Source: Afipia felis ATCC 53690 (GTDB lineage: Bacteria; Pseudomonadota; Alphaproteobacteria; Rhizobiales; Xanthobacteraceae). From it: 64,000 nt of DNA. The notes under the pieces were generated by a model, which had not been told where the DNA came from, searched no databases, and saw nothing but the letters and a program-made list of their open reading frames with translations. A program made the position numbers and the translations under genes. Within the stretch, counting starts at the first letter, position 1. Every line of letters begins with the position of its first letter. The stretch covers positions 2,790,001 through 2,854,000 of the forward strand of contig NZ_KB375270.1 of NCBI RefSeq assembly GCF_000314735.2, written 5' to 3'. Positions 47,162 through 57,448 of this stretch are shown in pieces.

Positions 47162-47175
47162 TAGAAAAATTACGC
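47156..47175. terminator. bidirectional hairpin spanning both stop codons
   Basis: GCGTAAT (47156-47162) and ATTACGC (47169-47175) pair around AGAAAA. The hemW stop TAA lies in the left arm and the stop of the convergent lipoprotein gene in the right arm, so one small hairpin serves both genes in an 8-base gap. Confidence 0.6.
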
Positions 47176-48378
47176 TCCGAAACTCTTCGGCGAAGCCGAT
47201 GCGATCTGACCGCCGCCCGCCGCGACGCGCAGCACGGCAAGGCCGCGCTCGTTGGTGCCGTTGGAGCGAAACCGAAACAGTCCGTCGATGCCGGTGAAGC
47301 CCGACACGTTCGTCAGGACTTCGGCTGAGAAGCGTGGGCCGCCAGAATTAACGCGTGACAATGCAGCGACGAGCGCCACCGCATCATAGGCGAGCGTCGC
47401 GGTGCGCACCGGGTCCTGCCCGTATTTGCCGCGATAGCGCTTGGCGAACGCGCGATAGCCTGACGGATCGGGCGCGGCGTAGTAGCCGCCCTGCAGATGA
47501 GAATCGGCGAACACTTTCGGATTGTCCCACAACCCGGTGCCGAGCAACTGCACGCGCTTGAGGTCCGCGCCGGCGCCAGCGAGTTGCGCGGACAATTGCA
47601 CCAGCACGTCGCCGTCATCGGCGAGCAGCAGCGCGTCGGCGCCGCCGAGCCCCTGCGCGACGTTGCGCACGGCGTTCTGCATCTGGTTGGGATCGGTCGT
47701 GTATTTCTCAAAGGCGACGATCCGCGCACCCTTGCCGGCCACCGCCTGCTTGAAGGTGGCTTCGACGACATTGCCGTAGGCATTTTCCGGCAGCAGCGCC
47801 GCGAAGGATCGTTTGCCGGTACCGAAGGAGTAATCTGTAATCCGATTGACGTCGGTTTCCGGCAGGAAACTCAGCAGATAAACGCCCTGCCCGGCAACGC
47901 TGGCATCGGTGGAAAATGCGATCACCGGAATATTGCGCGCGCGAGCCTGCTGCGCCACGCCCGCGACCGAAAGTCCGAACAGCGGGCCGAGAATGATTTC
48001 CGCGCCTTCGCCGATCGCCTGTTGGGCCGCCTGCTGCGCGCCCTGTGGAGTGCCGGCGTCGTCCTTGATGAGAAGCTGGAGATCTGGGTTCTGGAATTCC
48101 GCCAGCGCCATTTCGGCGGCGTTCTTCATCGAGTTGCCCGCAATGCCGGCATTGCCAGCACCCGACAACGGCAGGATCAGGCCGACCTTGACCTGTCCCT
48201 TGCCGACGGCGACGGCCTCCTGCGGCGGGCCTGACGGACCCGGCGGCGGCTGGTCGTTGCCGGTGAGGCCCGACATCCCGGCGCATCCGGCCAGAAGCGG
48301 CGCGCCCAGAATCAACCCGACGGCGCTGCGGCGGGTGGTCAACAGACTGGCTTTCGGAGGATGGGTCGGGACCGTCAT
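47170..48378 (-). CDS. penicillin-binding protein activator-like lipoprotein (LpoA-like)
   Basis: 402 residues. A lipoprotein signal with a twin-Arg-like TTRRSAVGLILGAPLLAGC ends in the lipidated Cys32. The mature part is a periplasmic-binding-protein type I fold (VKVGLILPLSGAGNAGIAGNSMKNAAEMAL), as in the C-terminal domain of LpoA and branched-chain amino acid binding proteins. In alphaproteobacteria this family is annotated as penicillin-binding protein activator, on the outer membrane activating PBP1A. The N-terminal TPR-like half of E. coli LpoA is absent. Its 5' end is divergent from rsmI. Confidence 0.75.
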   Translation of the reverse strand: MTVPTHPPKASLLTTRRSAVGLILGAPLLAGCAGMSGLTGNDQPPPGPSGPPQEAVAVGKGQVKVGLILPLSGAGNAGIAGNSMKNAAEMALAEFQNPDLQLLIKDDAGTPQGAQQAAQQAIGEGAEIILGPLFGLSVAGVAQQARARNIPVIAFSTDASVAGQGVYLLSFLPETDVNRITDYSFGTGKRSFAALLPENAYGNVVEATFKQAVAGKGARIVAFEKYTTDPNQMQNAVRNVAQGLGGADALLLADDGDVLVQLSAQLAGAGADLKRVQLLGTGLWDNPKVFADSHLQGGYYAAPDPSGYRAFAKRYRGKYGQDPVRTATLAYDAVALVAALSRVNSGGPRFSAEVLTNVSGFTGIDGLFRFRSNGTNERGLAVLRVAAGGGQIASASPKSFGA

Positions 48379-48572
48379 CAATTCTCTTTCGGACCGGCTC
48401 CTTGATCGGCCCGGACACCATGACGGACCGATCTGGAGGCGAATTCAGACTTCTTGACGGCCACCATAGGGGAAAACGAACAATTTGTGACCCCGCGAAT
48501 TCCCGACTCTGGATGGTTCATTCCTTGCGCATGCCGCAAGACGATCGCACGCGGAGCGGCTACACTGATCCG

Positions 48573-49504
<932 letters not shown>

Positions 49505-49508
<4 letters not shown>

Positions 49509-49900
49509 GCGCGCCTTCCGAAAACCCCGCCACGAATGCCGAGCGCGTCACCGCGTTTCAGACCGGCCTCTCCGCCGAGCGGCGCGCCTGTCTTTATCTC
49601 ACCGCGAAAGGATACCGCATCCTGGCGCGGCGCTACCGCACGCCGCATGGCGAGATCGACGTGGTAGCGAAGCGGCGCGCGACGCTGGTGTTCGCCGAGG
49701 TCAAGGCACGCAACACGCTCGACGATGCCGCCCATAGCGTCACGCCGCGCCAGCAGCAGCGCATCGCCACGGCCGCTTCGCTATGGCTTGCCGCGCATCC
49801 CGACCATGCAAATCTGGATTGCCGTTTCGACGTGATATTGATTGCGCCAAGGCGGCTTCCACGCCATCTGGAAGCAGCGTTCGAGACTTCCTCTTTCTAA
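49505..49900 (+). CDS. YraN family protein (UPF0102)
   Basis: 131 residues with a nuclease-like fold: [20 protein letters not shown], then [22 protein letters not shown], in which the Asp and Glu-x-Lys of a PD-(D/E)XK core are visible, and a final RFDVILIAP. The role is unknown, maybe in DNA processing. Overlaps rsmI by four bases and precedes gshB by 32; this three-gene order is common in alphaproteobacteria. Confidence 0.9.
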
Positions 49901-49932
49901 TTCCTGATTTCCATCCCACAGCCGGACCGACC

Positions 49933-50874
49933 ATGACCTTGAAAGTTGCCGTTCAGATGGACCCGATCGCGCGCATCAACGTGCGCGGCGATTCGACCTT
50001 CGCAATGCTGCTGGAAGCGCAAAAGCGCGGGCACCAATTGTTCTATTACACGCCCGAACGTCTCTCACTGTCGGGCAAGGATGTGGTGGCATTCGTGCAG
50101 CCGCTTACCGTACGCGATGAGCCCGGTAATCATTTCACGCTCGGCGACGCCAGGCGTACCGCACTCGAATCCTTCGATGTGGTGTTGCTGAGACAGGACC
50201 CACCGTTCGATCTCGCTTATGTCACGACGACCCATCTGCTCGAGCGCATTCACCCCAAGACACTGGTGGTGAACGATCCCGCGAGTGTGCGCGACGCTCC
50301 GGAAAAAATCTTCGTGATGGAATTTTCCGACCTGATGACGCCGACGCTGATCTCGCGCGACAAGGAGGAGATCGAACTGTTCCGCAAGGCGCATGGCGAC
50401 GTGGTGTTCAAGCCGCTCTACGGCCACGGCGGCGCAGCCGTCTTCCGTATCGCCGCACAGGACATGAATTTCGGCTCGCTCTACGATCTGTTCTCGATCA
50501 CCTTCCGCGAACCGTGGGTGGTGCAGAAATTCCTGCCCGGCGTGAAGGCCGGCGACAAGCGCATCATTCTGGTGGACGGCGAATTCGCCGGCGCGGTCAA
50601 CCGCGTCCCCGCGCCCGACGACCTGCGCTCCAACATGGTGCGCGGCGGCGCCGCCAAGGCGACCGACCTCACCCCGCGCGAGCGTGAAATCTGCGAACGC
50701 GTCGGTCCCAGCCTGAAGGAGAAGGGCCTGTTGTTCGTCGGCCTCGACGTGATCGACGGCCACCTCACCGAGATCAACGTCACCTCGCCGACCGGCATCC
50801 GCGCCATCGCCAACCTTGGCGGGCCGGACGTCGCCGCTCACATCTGGAACGCCATCGAGGCCCGGCGACGGTAA
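49933..50874 (+). CDS. gshB: glutathione synthetase
   Basis: 313 residues of the ATP-grasp fold. [22 protein letters not shown] starts the family pattern; [40 protein letters not shown] and [21 protein letters not shown] follow. It joins glycine to gamma-glutamylcysteine. Start at the ATG 49933, as in homologues. Separated by 115 bases from the next gene. Confidence 0.97.
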   Translation: MTLKVAVQMDPIARINVRGDSTFAMLLEAQKRGHQLFYYTPERLSLSGKDVVAFVQPLTVRDEPGNHFTLGDARRTALESFDVVLLRQDPPFDLAYVTTTHLLERIHPKTLVVNDPASVRDAPEKIFVMEFSDLMTPTLISRDKEEIELFRKAHGDVVFKPLYGHGGAAVFRIAAQDMNFGSLYDLFSITFREPWVVQKFLPGVKAGDKRIILVDGEFAGAVNRVPAPDDLRSNMVRGGAAKATDLTPREREICERVGPSLKEKGLLFVGLDVIDGHLTEINVTSPTGIRAIANLGGPDVAAHIWNAIEARRR

Positions 50875-50989
50875 TGTTTTCCGTTCCACTTTAAGGAATT
50901 ACTGACGATCGTCTGCCAAATTGACGCGGCCTTTACCCTGGTTTCATTGCAGGTAAGCGGCACCGTTTTTATTTGCAGATTGTCGGTTC

Positions 50990-51808
50990 ATGTCCCTCGA
51001 AGTTTTCAGTGGCACATCGATCCCGCGCGAGCTCACGACAGCCGCGATGGAATTCCTGTGGGCCAAATGGAAAACCCTGCATGCCACCGGCGACCTGACG
51101 CTGCAGCGCCTGACCGAGGAATCGAGTTTTCCGCTGCGCGAGCACCTCGTCTTCCTGATGACCACGGGCGACGACTTCGTCTACACCTATGTCGGCGAAG
51201 CCGTGAAGAAGGCGATCGGCCGGGACCGTGCGGGACTGCTGTTATCCGCCAGCGGCAATCCGATGAGTTGCGAATACGCGCAGGTCTATCGCAAGGTCGC
51301 CGACAGCCTGATTCCTGCATGCCTGCGCTACACGCTGCCGACCACGCAGAACGGCAAGATCTGGCAGCGCCTGGTGTTGCCGGTGCCGATCGCCGAAGCT
51401 GCCGTCTGCATCGTGGTCTATTCCGAACTGATCGATCACCACCGGGAAGTCTACGACCAGCTTTTCAAGACCGCGCCCGATGCCATGGTGGTAGCCTGCC
51501 CGATTGCCAACGATGTTGGCCACACCAAAGACGGCTGGGTCATCATGATGAACGACCGCGCCCGCGAGATGCTGAACTTCACGGGTAGCATCGGCAATCT
51601 GCGCCTGTCGCAGGTACCCCAATTTGCCAGGATCGATGTCTGGGGCCGTCTCTACGGCCCCAAGGCCGCCCAAGGGACGGTTCCGATTTCCACGCCCGAC
51701 TTCGACATCGAGCTGATGCGCTTTCCGCATGTCTTCGGCCTCAAGCTGCGGCCTCGGATGCCGGAACGCATCATCGAACATGTGACTCTGGCGCCTGCTC
51801 TGGGCTGA
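50990..51808 (+). CDS. PAS-domain protein (PAS_5 type), role unknown
   Basis: 272 residues with no signal peptide or membrane helix. The first 140 residues resemble PAS_5-type domains common in alphaproteobacteria (PRELTTAAMEFLWAKW, then DDFVYTYVGEAVKKAIGRDRAG). The second half is a further PAS-like or uncharacterised alpha/beta domain with FKTAPDAMVVACPIANDV and FHVFGLKLRP-like strands. There is no output domain such as a kinase or HTH, so it may act by protein contact. It stands between gshB and the YifB gene. Confidence 0.6.
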   Translation: MSLEVFSGTSIPRELTTAAMEFLWAKWKTLHATGDLTLQRLTEESSFPLREHLVFLMTTGDDFVYTYVGEAVKKAIGRDRAGLLLSASGNPMSCEYAQVYRKVADSLIPACLRYTLPTTQNGKIWQRLVLPVPIAEAAVCIVVYSELIDHHREVYDQLFKTAPDAMVVACPIANDVGHTKDGWVIMMNDRAREMLNFTGSIGNLRLSQVPQFARIDVWGRLYGPKAAQGTVPISTPDFDIELMRFPHVFGLKLRPRMPERIIEHVTLAPALG

Positions 51809-51910
51809 CGCTTTCAGGCTACACAATCCCCATTTGTTCTTTTAATGTTCTTGCGTTGATCCTCCAAAAGGGTAAGGTTCCACCAGTTCTCCCGTCGAGG
51901 TGGGCTCCCG

Positions 51911-53449
51911 ATGGTTCAGCACGTCTCCACCATGGCCTTTGAGGGCATCGAGGCACGCGCCGTCGATGTGCAGGTTCAGGTCGCGCCGGGGCTGCCGGCC
52001 TTCACTATCGTCGGGCTGCCGGACAAGGCGGTGTCGGAAGCCCGCGAACGCGTGCGCGCGGCGCTCATCGCCTCAGGCCTTGCGCTGCCGGCACGGCGCA
52101 TCACCGTCAATCTCGCGCCAGCCGATCTGCCGAAGGAAGGCAGCCATTACGATTTGCCGATCGCGCTCGGCCTGATGGCGGCGATCGGCGCGATTCCCAC
52201 CGACGCTTTGTCGAATTTCACCGTGCTCGGCGAGCTTGGTCTCGACGGCTCGATTGCACCGGTGGCGGGCGTCCTGCCTGCCGCGATCGGTGCCAATGCG
52301 CGCGACTACGGCCTGATCTGCCCGGCGGCCTGCGGCGCGGAAGCAGCGTGGGCCAGCCCCGATCTCGAAATTATCGCGGCAAGCTCGCTGATCCAGATCG
52401 CCAACCACTTCAAGGGCACACAGGTGCTCGCACGCCCCGAACCAAAGATCGCGGAGCAGATGGGCGAGACGCTCGATCTGCGCGACATCAAGGGCCAGGA
52501 AAGTGCCAAGCGCGCGCTGGAAATCGCCGCCGCCGGAGGACATCACCTTCTGATGATCGGCGCGCCCGGCGCGGGCAAGTCGATGCTCGCCGCGCGGCTG
52601 CCTTCGATCCTGCCGCCGCTGTCGCCATCCGAACTTCTGGACATCTCGATGATCGCCTCCGTCGCGGGGTTGCTCGACGGCGGCGCATTGACTTCAAAGC
52701 GGCCGTTCCGCACGCCGCATCACTCCGCAAGCATGGCAGCCCTGACCGGCGGTGGAATGCGCGCGAAGCCCGGCGAGATTTCGCTCGCCCATCACGGCGT
52801 GCTGTTTCTCGACGAACTGCCCGAATTCGACGCGCGCGTGCTCGATTCGCTGCGCCAGCCGCTCGAGAACGGCGAAGTCTCGGTGTCGCGCGCCAATCAC
52901 CGCCTGACCTATCCCGCGCGCTTCATGCTGGTGGCAGCGATGAATCCCTGCCGCTGCGGTCACGCCTATGAACCGGGCTTTTCCTGCAAGCGCGGGCGCA
53001 TCGACCGTTGCAGCGCCGATTATCAGGCGCGCTTGTCAGGGCCGCTGCTCGACCGCATCGATCTGCGCATCGAAGTGCCTGCCGTGACCGCCGCCGATCT
53101 CATTTTACCGCCGCCTGCGGAAGGATCGCGCGAGGTGGCGGCCCGCGTCACCGCCGCACGCGACATTCAGCTCAAGCGTTATGCGGCGCTCGGCCTGCCG
53201 CAGATACGCACCAACGCGGAAGCGCCCGCCTCCGTGCTGGAAGAAATCGCAACGCTCGACCAGCAGGGCAGCACACTCCTGCGCGAAGCCGCCGACAGCA
53301 TGCGGCTGTCCGCGCGCGGCTATCATCGCGTATTGCGGGTGGCGCGCACGCTCGCCGACCTCGACGGCGCGGACCGGATCGGCCGCGTGCATCTCGCCGA
53401 GGCGCTGTCGTATCGCGTGCTCGCCGAAGACCTGCAGCGCGCCGCCTGA
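51911..53449 (+). CDS. YifB/ComM family Mg-chelatase-like AAA+ ATPase
   Basis: 512 residues. An N-terminal Lon-protease-like domain (about 1-170, AVDVQVQVAPGLPAFTIVGLPDKAVSEARERV) precedes the AAA+ module with Walker A GAPGAGKSM, Walker B GVLFLDELPEF and the R-finger segment; a C-terminal domain includes a CxxC-like AMNPCRCGHAYEPGFSCKRG. ComM-like helicases drive branch migration during natural transformation. It stands alone, RBS GAGGTG upstream of the ATG. Confidence 0.93.
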   Translation: MVQHVSTMAFEGIEARAVDVQVQVAPGLPAFTIVGLPDKAVSEARERVRAALIASGLALPARRITVNLAPADLPKEGSHYDLPIALGLMAAIGAIPTDALSNFTVLGELGLDGSIAPVAGVLPAAIGANARDYGLICPAACGAEAAWASPDLEIIAASSLIQIANHFKGTQVLARPEPKIAEQMGETLDLRDIKGQESAKRALEIAAAGGHHLLMIGAPGAGKSMLAARLPSILPPLSPSELLDISMIASVAGLLDGGALTSKRPFRTPHHSASMAALTGGGMRAKPGEISLAHHGVLFLDELPEFDARVLDSLRQPLENGEVSVSRANHRLTYPARFMLVAAMNPCRCGHAYEPGFSCKRGRIDRCSADYQARLSGPLLDRIDLRIEVPAVTAADLILPPPAEGSREVAARVTAARDIQLKRYAALGLPQIRTNAEAPASVLEEIATLDQQGSTLLREAADSMRLSARGYHRVLRVARTLADLDGADRIGRVHLAEALSYRVLAEDLQRAA

Positions 53450-53535
53450 TAACGCGAAAGTAACGATCGCTCTTTACACTTTGCCAACCATGGGCCGCGT
53501 TTCGGCCGGTTGTTTTGTAAGCGTTGAGTAGCGTC

Positions 53536-54015
53536 ATGTTGCACTTCCGGATGCTGGCGTCAGCCATCCCCCTTCTCACCGTCGGCGTTCTGGCGGGCGG
53601 ACAGTTCACCGCCACCTCGCAGCCCTGCATCGCGCTCGGCCGCTCCTCCGTGCAACTCGCCACAGCGCCGTGGCAGCCGCAGCAGCGCGTCTCCTTCACC
53701 GACGATGCAGGCCGCGCGACCGTGCGCGTGCAGATCGTCGATCGTCCCGAGCTTGCAGATTTCACGGTCGCCGATGATGTCGACGTCTCCGGCGACGCCG
53801 CGCCGACGCGGAAGGGCTGCCCGATCACAGCTGCGACGCGTTACGTCATCGTCGCAAGCCACGAGAAAGCATCCGAACCGATCATCTATCTGTCGGAGCA
53901 ACCCGGCGATTACCGCCTTTACGTCAATTCGGCCAAGGTCTCGGTTCGCGATGCCGCGGCGCTTCTGATCGGAGCCGCGCCGCGTCCCGGCAAGCTGGTG
54001 CTGTCCCAGCTTTAA
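53536..54015 (+). CDS. exported protein of unknown function
   Basis: 159 residues from the ATG at 53536, with a signal peptide (RMLASAIPLLTVGVLAGG). Mature segments such as CIALGRSSVQLATAPWQPQQRVSFTDD and VIVASHEKASEPIIYLSEQPGDYRLYVNS suggest a small periplasmic beta-sandwich. Two cysteines (in QPCIAL and KGCPI) could form a disulfide. I do not recognise it. It precedes the hybrid kinase gene by 120 bases and may be in the same transcript. Confidence 0.6.
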   Translation: MLHFRMLASAIPLLTVGVLAGGQFTATSQPCIALGRSSVQLATAPWQPQQRVSFTDDAGRATVRVQIVDRPELADFTVADDVDVSGDAAPTRKGCPITAATRYVIVASHEKASEPIIYLSEQPGDYRLYVNSAKVSVRDAAALLIGAAPRPGKLVLSQL

Positions 54016-54135
54016 GACCTCGTTAGCCATCTTTTCATCTCGCGCAATGCGCGCCATCGGCCTCAAGCCATTCGCAAGGGAGCGGCGGCAGTCTTTCGAC
54101 AGGGCGATCGGGATCACGGAAGCGGGGATGCGGCC

Positions 54136-56361
54136 ATGAGCGGAACGAAGCGTTTGAGGGCACGATTGCGCAGGTTCTCCCGCCGTCATCGCCGGATCGC
54201 CAGCACTGTCCGCTTGACGTTGATTTTCTTTGCGACCTTCGGCGCCGGCTACGGCTTCGTGCGCGGCAGCCTTTCGCAATCGGCGGATTACGATCCGCAA
54301 GCCTTCGCCATCGGCGTCAGTTTCCTGTTCGCGCTTGCGTGCCTCGCACTCGCCGCCCTGAGCATGCGGATGCGCTGGCTGAAGAAAAGCGTGCGCAAGG
54401 TCGCGCTTCACAATGAAGCGCTGATCGACCGCAACTGGGAACTGAAGGAAGCCGAGGAGCGTGCGCGCAATCTGTTCGAATCGCAGAGCGACCTCATCGT
54501 GCTGCGCGACGCGAGCCAGCGCCTCACCTTCGTCAACGACACCTTCTGCGCCTATGCGGGCCGCGCGCGCGCGGACCTGATCGGCACAAATTATCTTCTG
54601 CCGGTGATCGAACAGGGCGACGACGCCACCGAACCCAACGGCACCCGCGTTCACGACCAGAAGACCCAGACTGCGCTCGGCCCGCGCTGGATCGCCTGGC
54701 GGGAAACCCTCGTCCGTCCCCATGCCAATGAGCCGGCGGAATTCCAGTGCGTCGGCCGCGATGTCACCGACCGCACCGAGAGCGAGCACGCACTCGGCCT
54801 TGCGCGTGACCACGCAATCTCCGCCAACCGCGCCAAGTCGAAATTTCTCGCGGTCGCCTCGCACGAGATCCGCACGCCGCTCAACGGCATTCTCGGCATG
54901 AGCACGCTGCTGCTCGACACCCCGCTTAACCCCGAACAGGCCGTCTACGCCAAAGCCGTGAAGACTTCCGGCGAGGCGCTGATGTCGCTCGTCGAGGAAC
55001 TGCTCGACTTCTCCAAGATCGAGGCCGGCAAGATCGACCTCGAACACCGCTCCTTCCATCTCGGCGGAATGTTGGAAGAGATCGTCGAACTGCTGGCACC
55101 CCGCGCGCAGGCGCGGCAGATCGAGATCGCCTGCTATGTCGACGAACGCCTGCCGCTCGACGTCATGGGCGATGCCGCACGACTGCGGCAGGTGCTGCTC
55201 AATCTTGCCAGCAATGCAGTGAAGTTTACCTCGCACGGCGGCGTCGCCTTGATCGTCGAGCCGGGCATCTGGCCGAACGAAATCAGCTTCCTGGTGCGGG
55301 ACACCGGCATCGGCATTCCGCCGGATGCGCAGCAGCGCATCTTCCGCGAATTCGAACAGGGCGACGAACACATCGCGCAGCAATATGGTGGCTCGGGGCT
55401 CGGCCTATCCATCAGCGAGCGCATCGTGCGCCGAATGGGCGGCCGCATCGCGCTGGAAAGCATACCCGGCGAAGGCACGACGTTCGAAGTCTCGATCCCG
55501 CTGCAAGCCTCCAACACGTCGTCCTCGACGACATGGACCGCACCGGACCTGGCCGGCAAGGCCGTGATGGTGGTGACACCGCAGACGATCGCTGCCTCGT
55601 TGGTGGCACGGCGGCTTGGCCGCTGGGGCGCGCAGATCTGCGAGACATCCGACCTCGCCGTCGCGGAGGCACTGCTGCCCGAGCGCGCCTGGCACGCGAT
55701 CGTGGTCGATCACACACTCGGCGCCGATGCCGTACGGGCATTCGGCGAGCGTGCGATGTCCCACGCCACGCATCGCCTCGCGATGTTCACGCCCGCCGAG
55801 CGCCACGATTTGCGACCTGCTGAAATGGCGGCCTTCACCGGCTATCTCGTCAAGCCGGTGCGCGCGGCGTCGCTCGCCGCACGCCTCACACCGGAAGCGC
55901 CACTCGCGCCGGAACTGCCCGACGAGTCCGAGGCGACGCGCACGCCTGCCGCGCCAAAGAAGCTTTCAATCCTCGTTGCAGAGGACAACGAGATCAATGC
56001 GCTGCTGATCCGCTCGCTCCTGACCAAACTCGGCCATGAAGCCGTGATCTGCACCAATGGCCACGAGACTCTGGAATCCTGGATCGCAGCGGAAACGGCG
56101 GGTGCGCGTTACGACGTGGTGCTGATGGATGTGCAGATGCCCGAACTGAGTGGCATCGAAGCGACGCGGATGATCCGCACCCGCGAATCCGAGCGCGGGC
56201 TGTCGCGTACGAAAATCCTGGCGCTGACCGCGAATGCGCTGGTCGAGGATCGCTATGCGTGCTTCGAAGCCGGGATGGACGGCTTCCTCGTCAAGCCGCT
56301 CGATCGCGACAAGCTCGCGCAGGCTTTGAGCGAAGTCATTCCCGCACATCTTGCGGCCTGA
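54136..56361 (+). CDS. hybrid sensor histidine kinase with receiver domains
   Basis: 741 residues. Two membrane helices (about 27-48 and 56-78) with almost no periplasmic loop, a coiled linker, a PAS domain (about 108-220, FESQSDLIVLRDASQRLTFV), HisKA with His243 in SHEIRTPLNGI, and an ATPase domain with N-box NLASNAVKF and G-boxes DTGIGIP and GSGLGLSIS. Residues about 475-590 are a degenerate receiver (Asp525 kept, acidic pair lost), then an intact receiver with DD-type acidic EDN and Asp665 in LMDVQMPEL. No separate response regulator adjoins it, so output must go to a partner elsewhere. Confidence 0.9.
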   Translation: MSGTKRLRARLRRFSRRHRRIASTVRLTLIFFATFGAGYGFVRGSLSQSADYDPQAFAIGVSFLFALACLALAALSMRMRWLKKSVRKVALHNEALIDRNWELKEAEERARNLFESQSDLIVLRDASQRLTFVNDTFCAYAGRARADLIGTNYLLPVIEQGDDATEPNGTRVHDQKTQTALGPRWIAWRETLVRPHANEPAEFQCVGRDVTDRTESEHALGLARDHAISANRAKSKFLAVASHEIRTPLNGILGMSTLLLDTPLNPEQAVYAKAVKTSGEALMSLVEELLDFSKIEAGKIDLEHRSFHLGGMLEEIVELLAPRAQARQIEIACYVDERLPLDVMGDAARLRQVLLNLASNAVKFTSHGGVALIVEPGIWPNEISFLVRDTGIGIPPDAQQRIFREFEQGDEHIAQQYGGSGLGLSISERIVRRMGGRIALESIPGEGTTFEVSIPLQASNTSSSTTWTAPDLAGKAVMVVTPQTIAASLVARRLGRWGAQICETSDLAVAEALLPERAWHAIVVDHTLGADAVRAFGERAMSHATHRLAMFTPAERHDLRPAEMAAFTGYLVKPVRAASLAARLTPEAPLAPELPDESEATRTPAAPKKLSILVAEDNEINALLIRSLLTKLGHEAVICTNGHETLESWIAAETAGARYDVVLMDVQMPELSGIEATRMIRTRESERGLSRTKILALTANALVEDRYACFEAGMDGFLVKPLDRDKLAQALSEVIPAHLAA

Positions 56362-56484
56362 ATCGTCATCGCATTGTCGCATGCGGGCTTGTCCGCCGCT
56401 GTCATAAAACCATTGGGCTAGGCGTGCTTAATCCGCCGCGAGACCGCTTCTGATCGATTCGCAGAAGCGCCGCGGGGAAGAAGG

Positions 56485-57447
56485 ATGCGTGGCGACAATG
56501 ATGCCGGGTTGATACCCGGCCCGATGCAAAACTGGTTCAAGCCCGATCTCGCGCGCACCGCCGCTCTGGCTGCCGCAAACTGGCTGAAACCGGCACGCCG
56601 CGGCATCGATATCCTCCGGCCTGATTTCGCAACACCGCGCATCGACACGCTCGGCCGCCTCGGCTCGCTCGAAGTACGGCTCGCCACGTCGCGCGACGAC
56701 ATCAAGCGCGCGCAAAAACTGCGCTACAAGGTTTTCTATCGGGACGGCACGGCGATCGCGGATGCACCGACGCTACTGGCCCGGCGCGACAAGGACGTGT
56801 TCGACAAATTCTGCGACCACATCCTTGTCATCGATCACGACGCGCCGCCGACGCGGCGCGGCAAGCAGCCGGTGGTGGGCACCTATCGCCTGCTACGTCA
56901 GGAGATCGCGCGGCCTCATGGCGGCTTCTACACCGACGAGGAATTCGACATCTCCGCGCTGATGAAGCATCACGCCAGCATGCGCTTTCTCGAGCTAGGC
57001 CGTTCCTGCGTGCTGCCGCCCTATCGCACCAAGCGCACGGTCGAACTGCTCTGGCACGGCATCTGGACCTATGTCCGCCGCCACCGCATGGATGTGATGA
57101 TCGGCTGCGCGAGCCTGCCCGGCACCGATCCGAACCGCCTGGCGCTGCCGCTGTCGTTCCTGCACCACTATGCAGCCGCGCCGGAGGAATGGCGTGCGCG
57201 GGCACATGCCTCACGCTATGTCGAGATGAACCGGATGGCGAAGGACGCCATCGACGCCAAGGCGGCGTTGCGCGAACTGCCGCCGCTCATCAAGGGCTAT
57301 CTGCGAATCGGCGCGTTCATCGGCGATGGCGCCGTGATCGACCACCAGTTCGGTACCACCGACGTGCTGGTGGTAATGCCGGTCGCGGCCATCGCCTCGC
57401 GCTATATCGGCCATTTCGGCCAGGACGCGAGCCGCCACGCGGCCTGA
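56485..57447 (+). CDS. GNAT-type N-acyltransferase, OlsB-like (ornithine lipid synthesis)
   Basis: 320 residues. The core RLATSRDDIKRAQKLRYKVFYRD, then GTYRLLRQEIARPHGGFYT and the conserved FLELGRSCVLPPYRTKRTVELLWHGI, are those of the OlsB/acyl-homoserine-like acyltransferases that link a 3-hydroxyacyl-ACP to ornithine. Start at the ATG 56485 with GGGGAAG a few bases upstream; a GCCGGGT/ACCCGGC inverted repeat lies just inside, so the ATG at 56524 is possible. If true OlsB, it needs OlsA, not seen in the window. Ends one base before the convergent coaA. Confidence 0.72.
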   Translation: MRGDNDAGLIPGPMQNWFKPDLARTAALAAANWLKPARRGIDILRPDFATPRIDTLGRLGSLEVRLATSRDDIKRAQKLRYKVFYRDGTAIADAPTLLARRDKDVFDKFCDHILVIDHDAPPTRRGKQPVVGTYRLLRQEIARPHGGFYTDEEFDISALMKHHASMRFLELGRSCVLPPYRTKRTVELLWHGIWTYVRRHRMDVMIGCASLPGTDPNRLALPLSFLHHYAAAPEEWRARAHASRYVEMNRMAKDAIDAKAALRELPPLIKGYLRIGAFIGDGAVIDHQFGTTDVLVVMPVAAIASRYIGHFGQDASRHAA

Positions 57448-57448
57448 C

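Noticed and set aside
53560..55383. 607-residue open frame on the minus strand
   Set aside because: Antisense to the exported protein and the hybrid kinase, both with clear domains.
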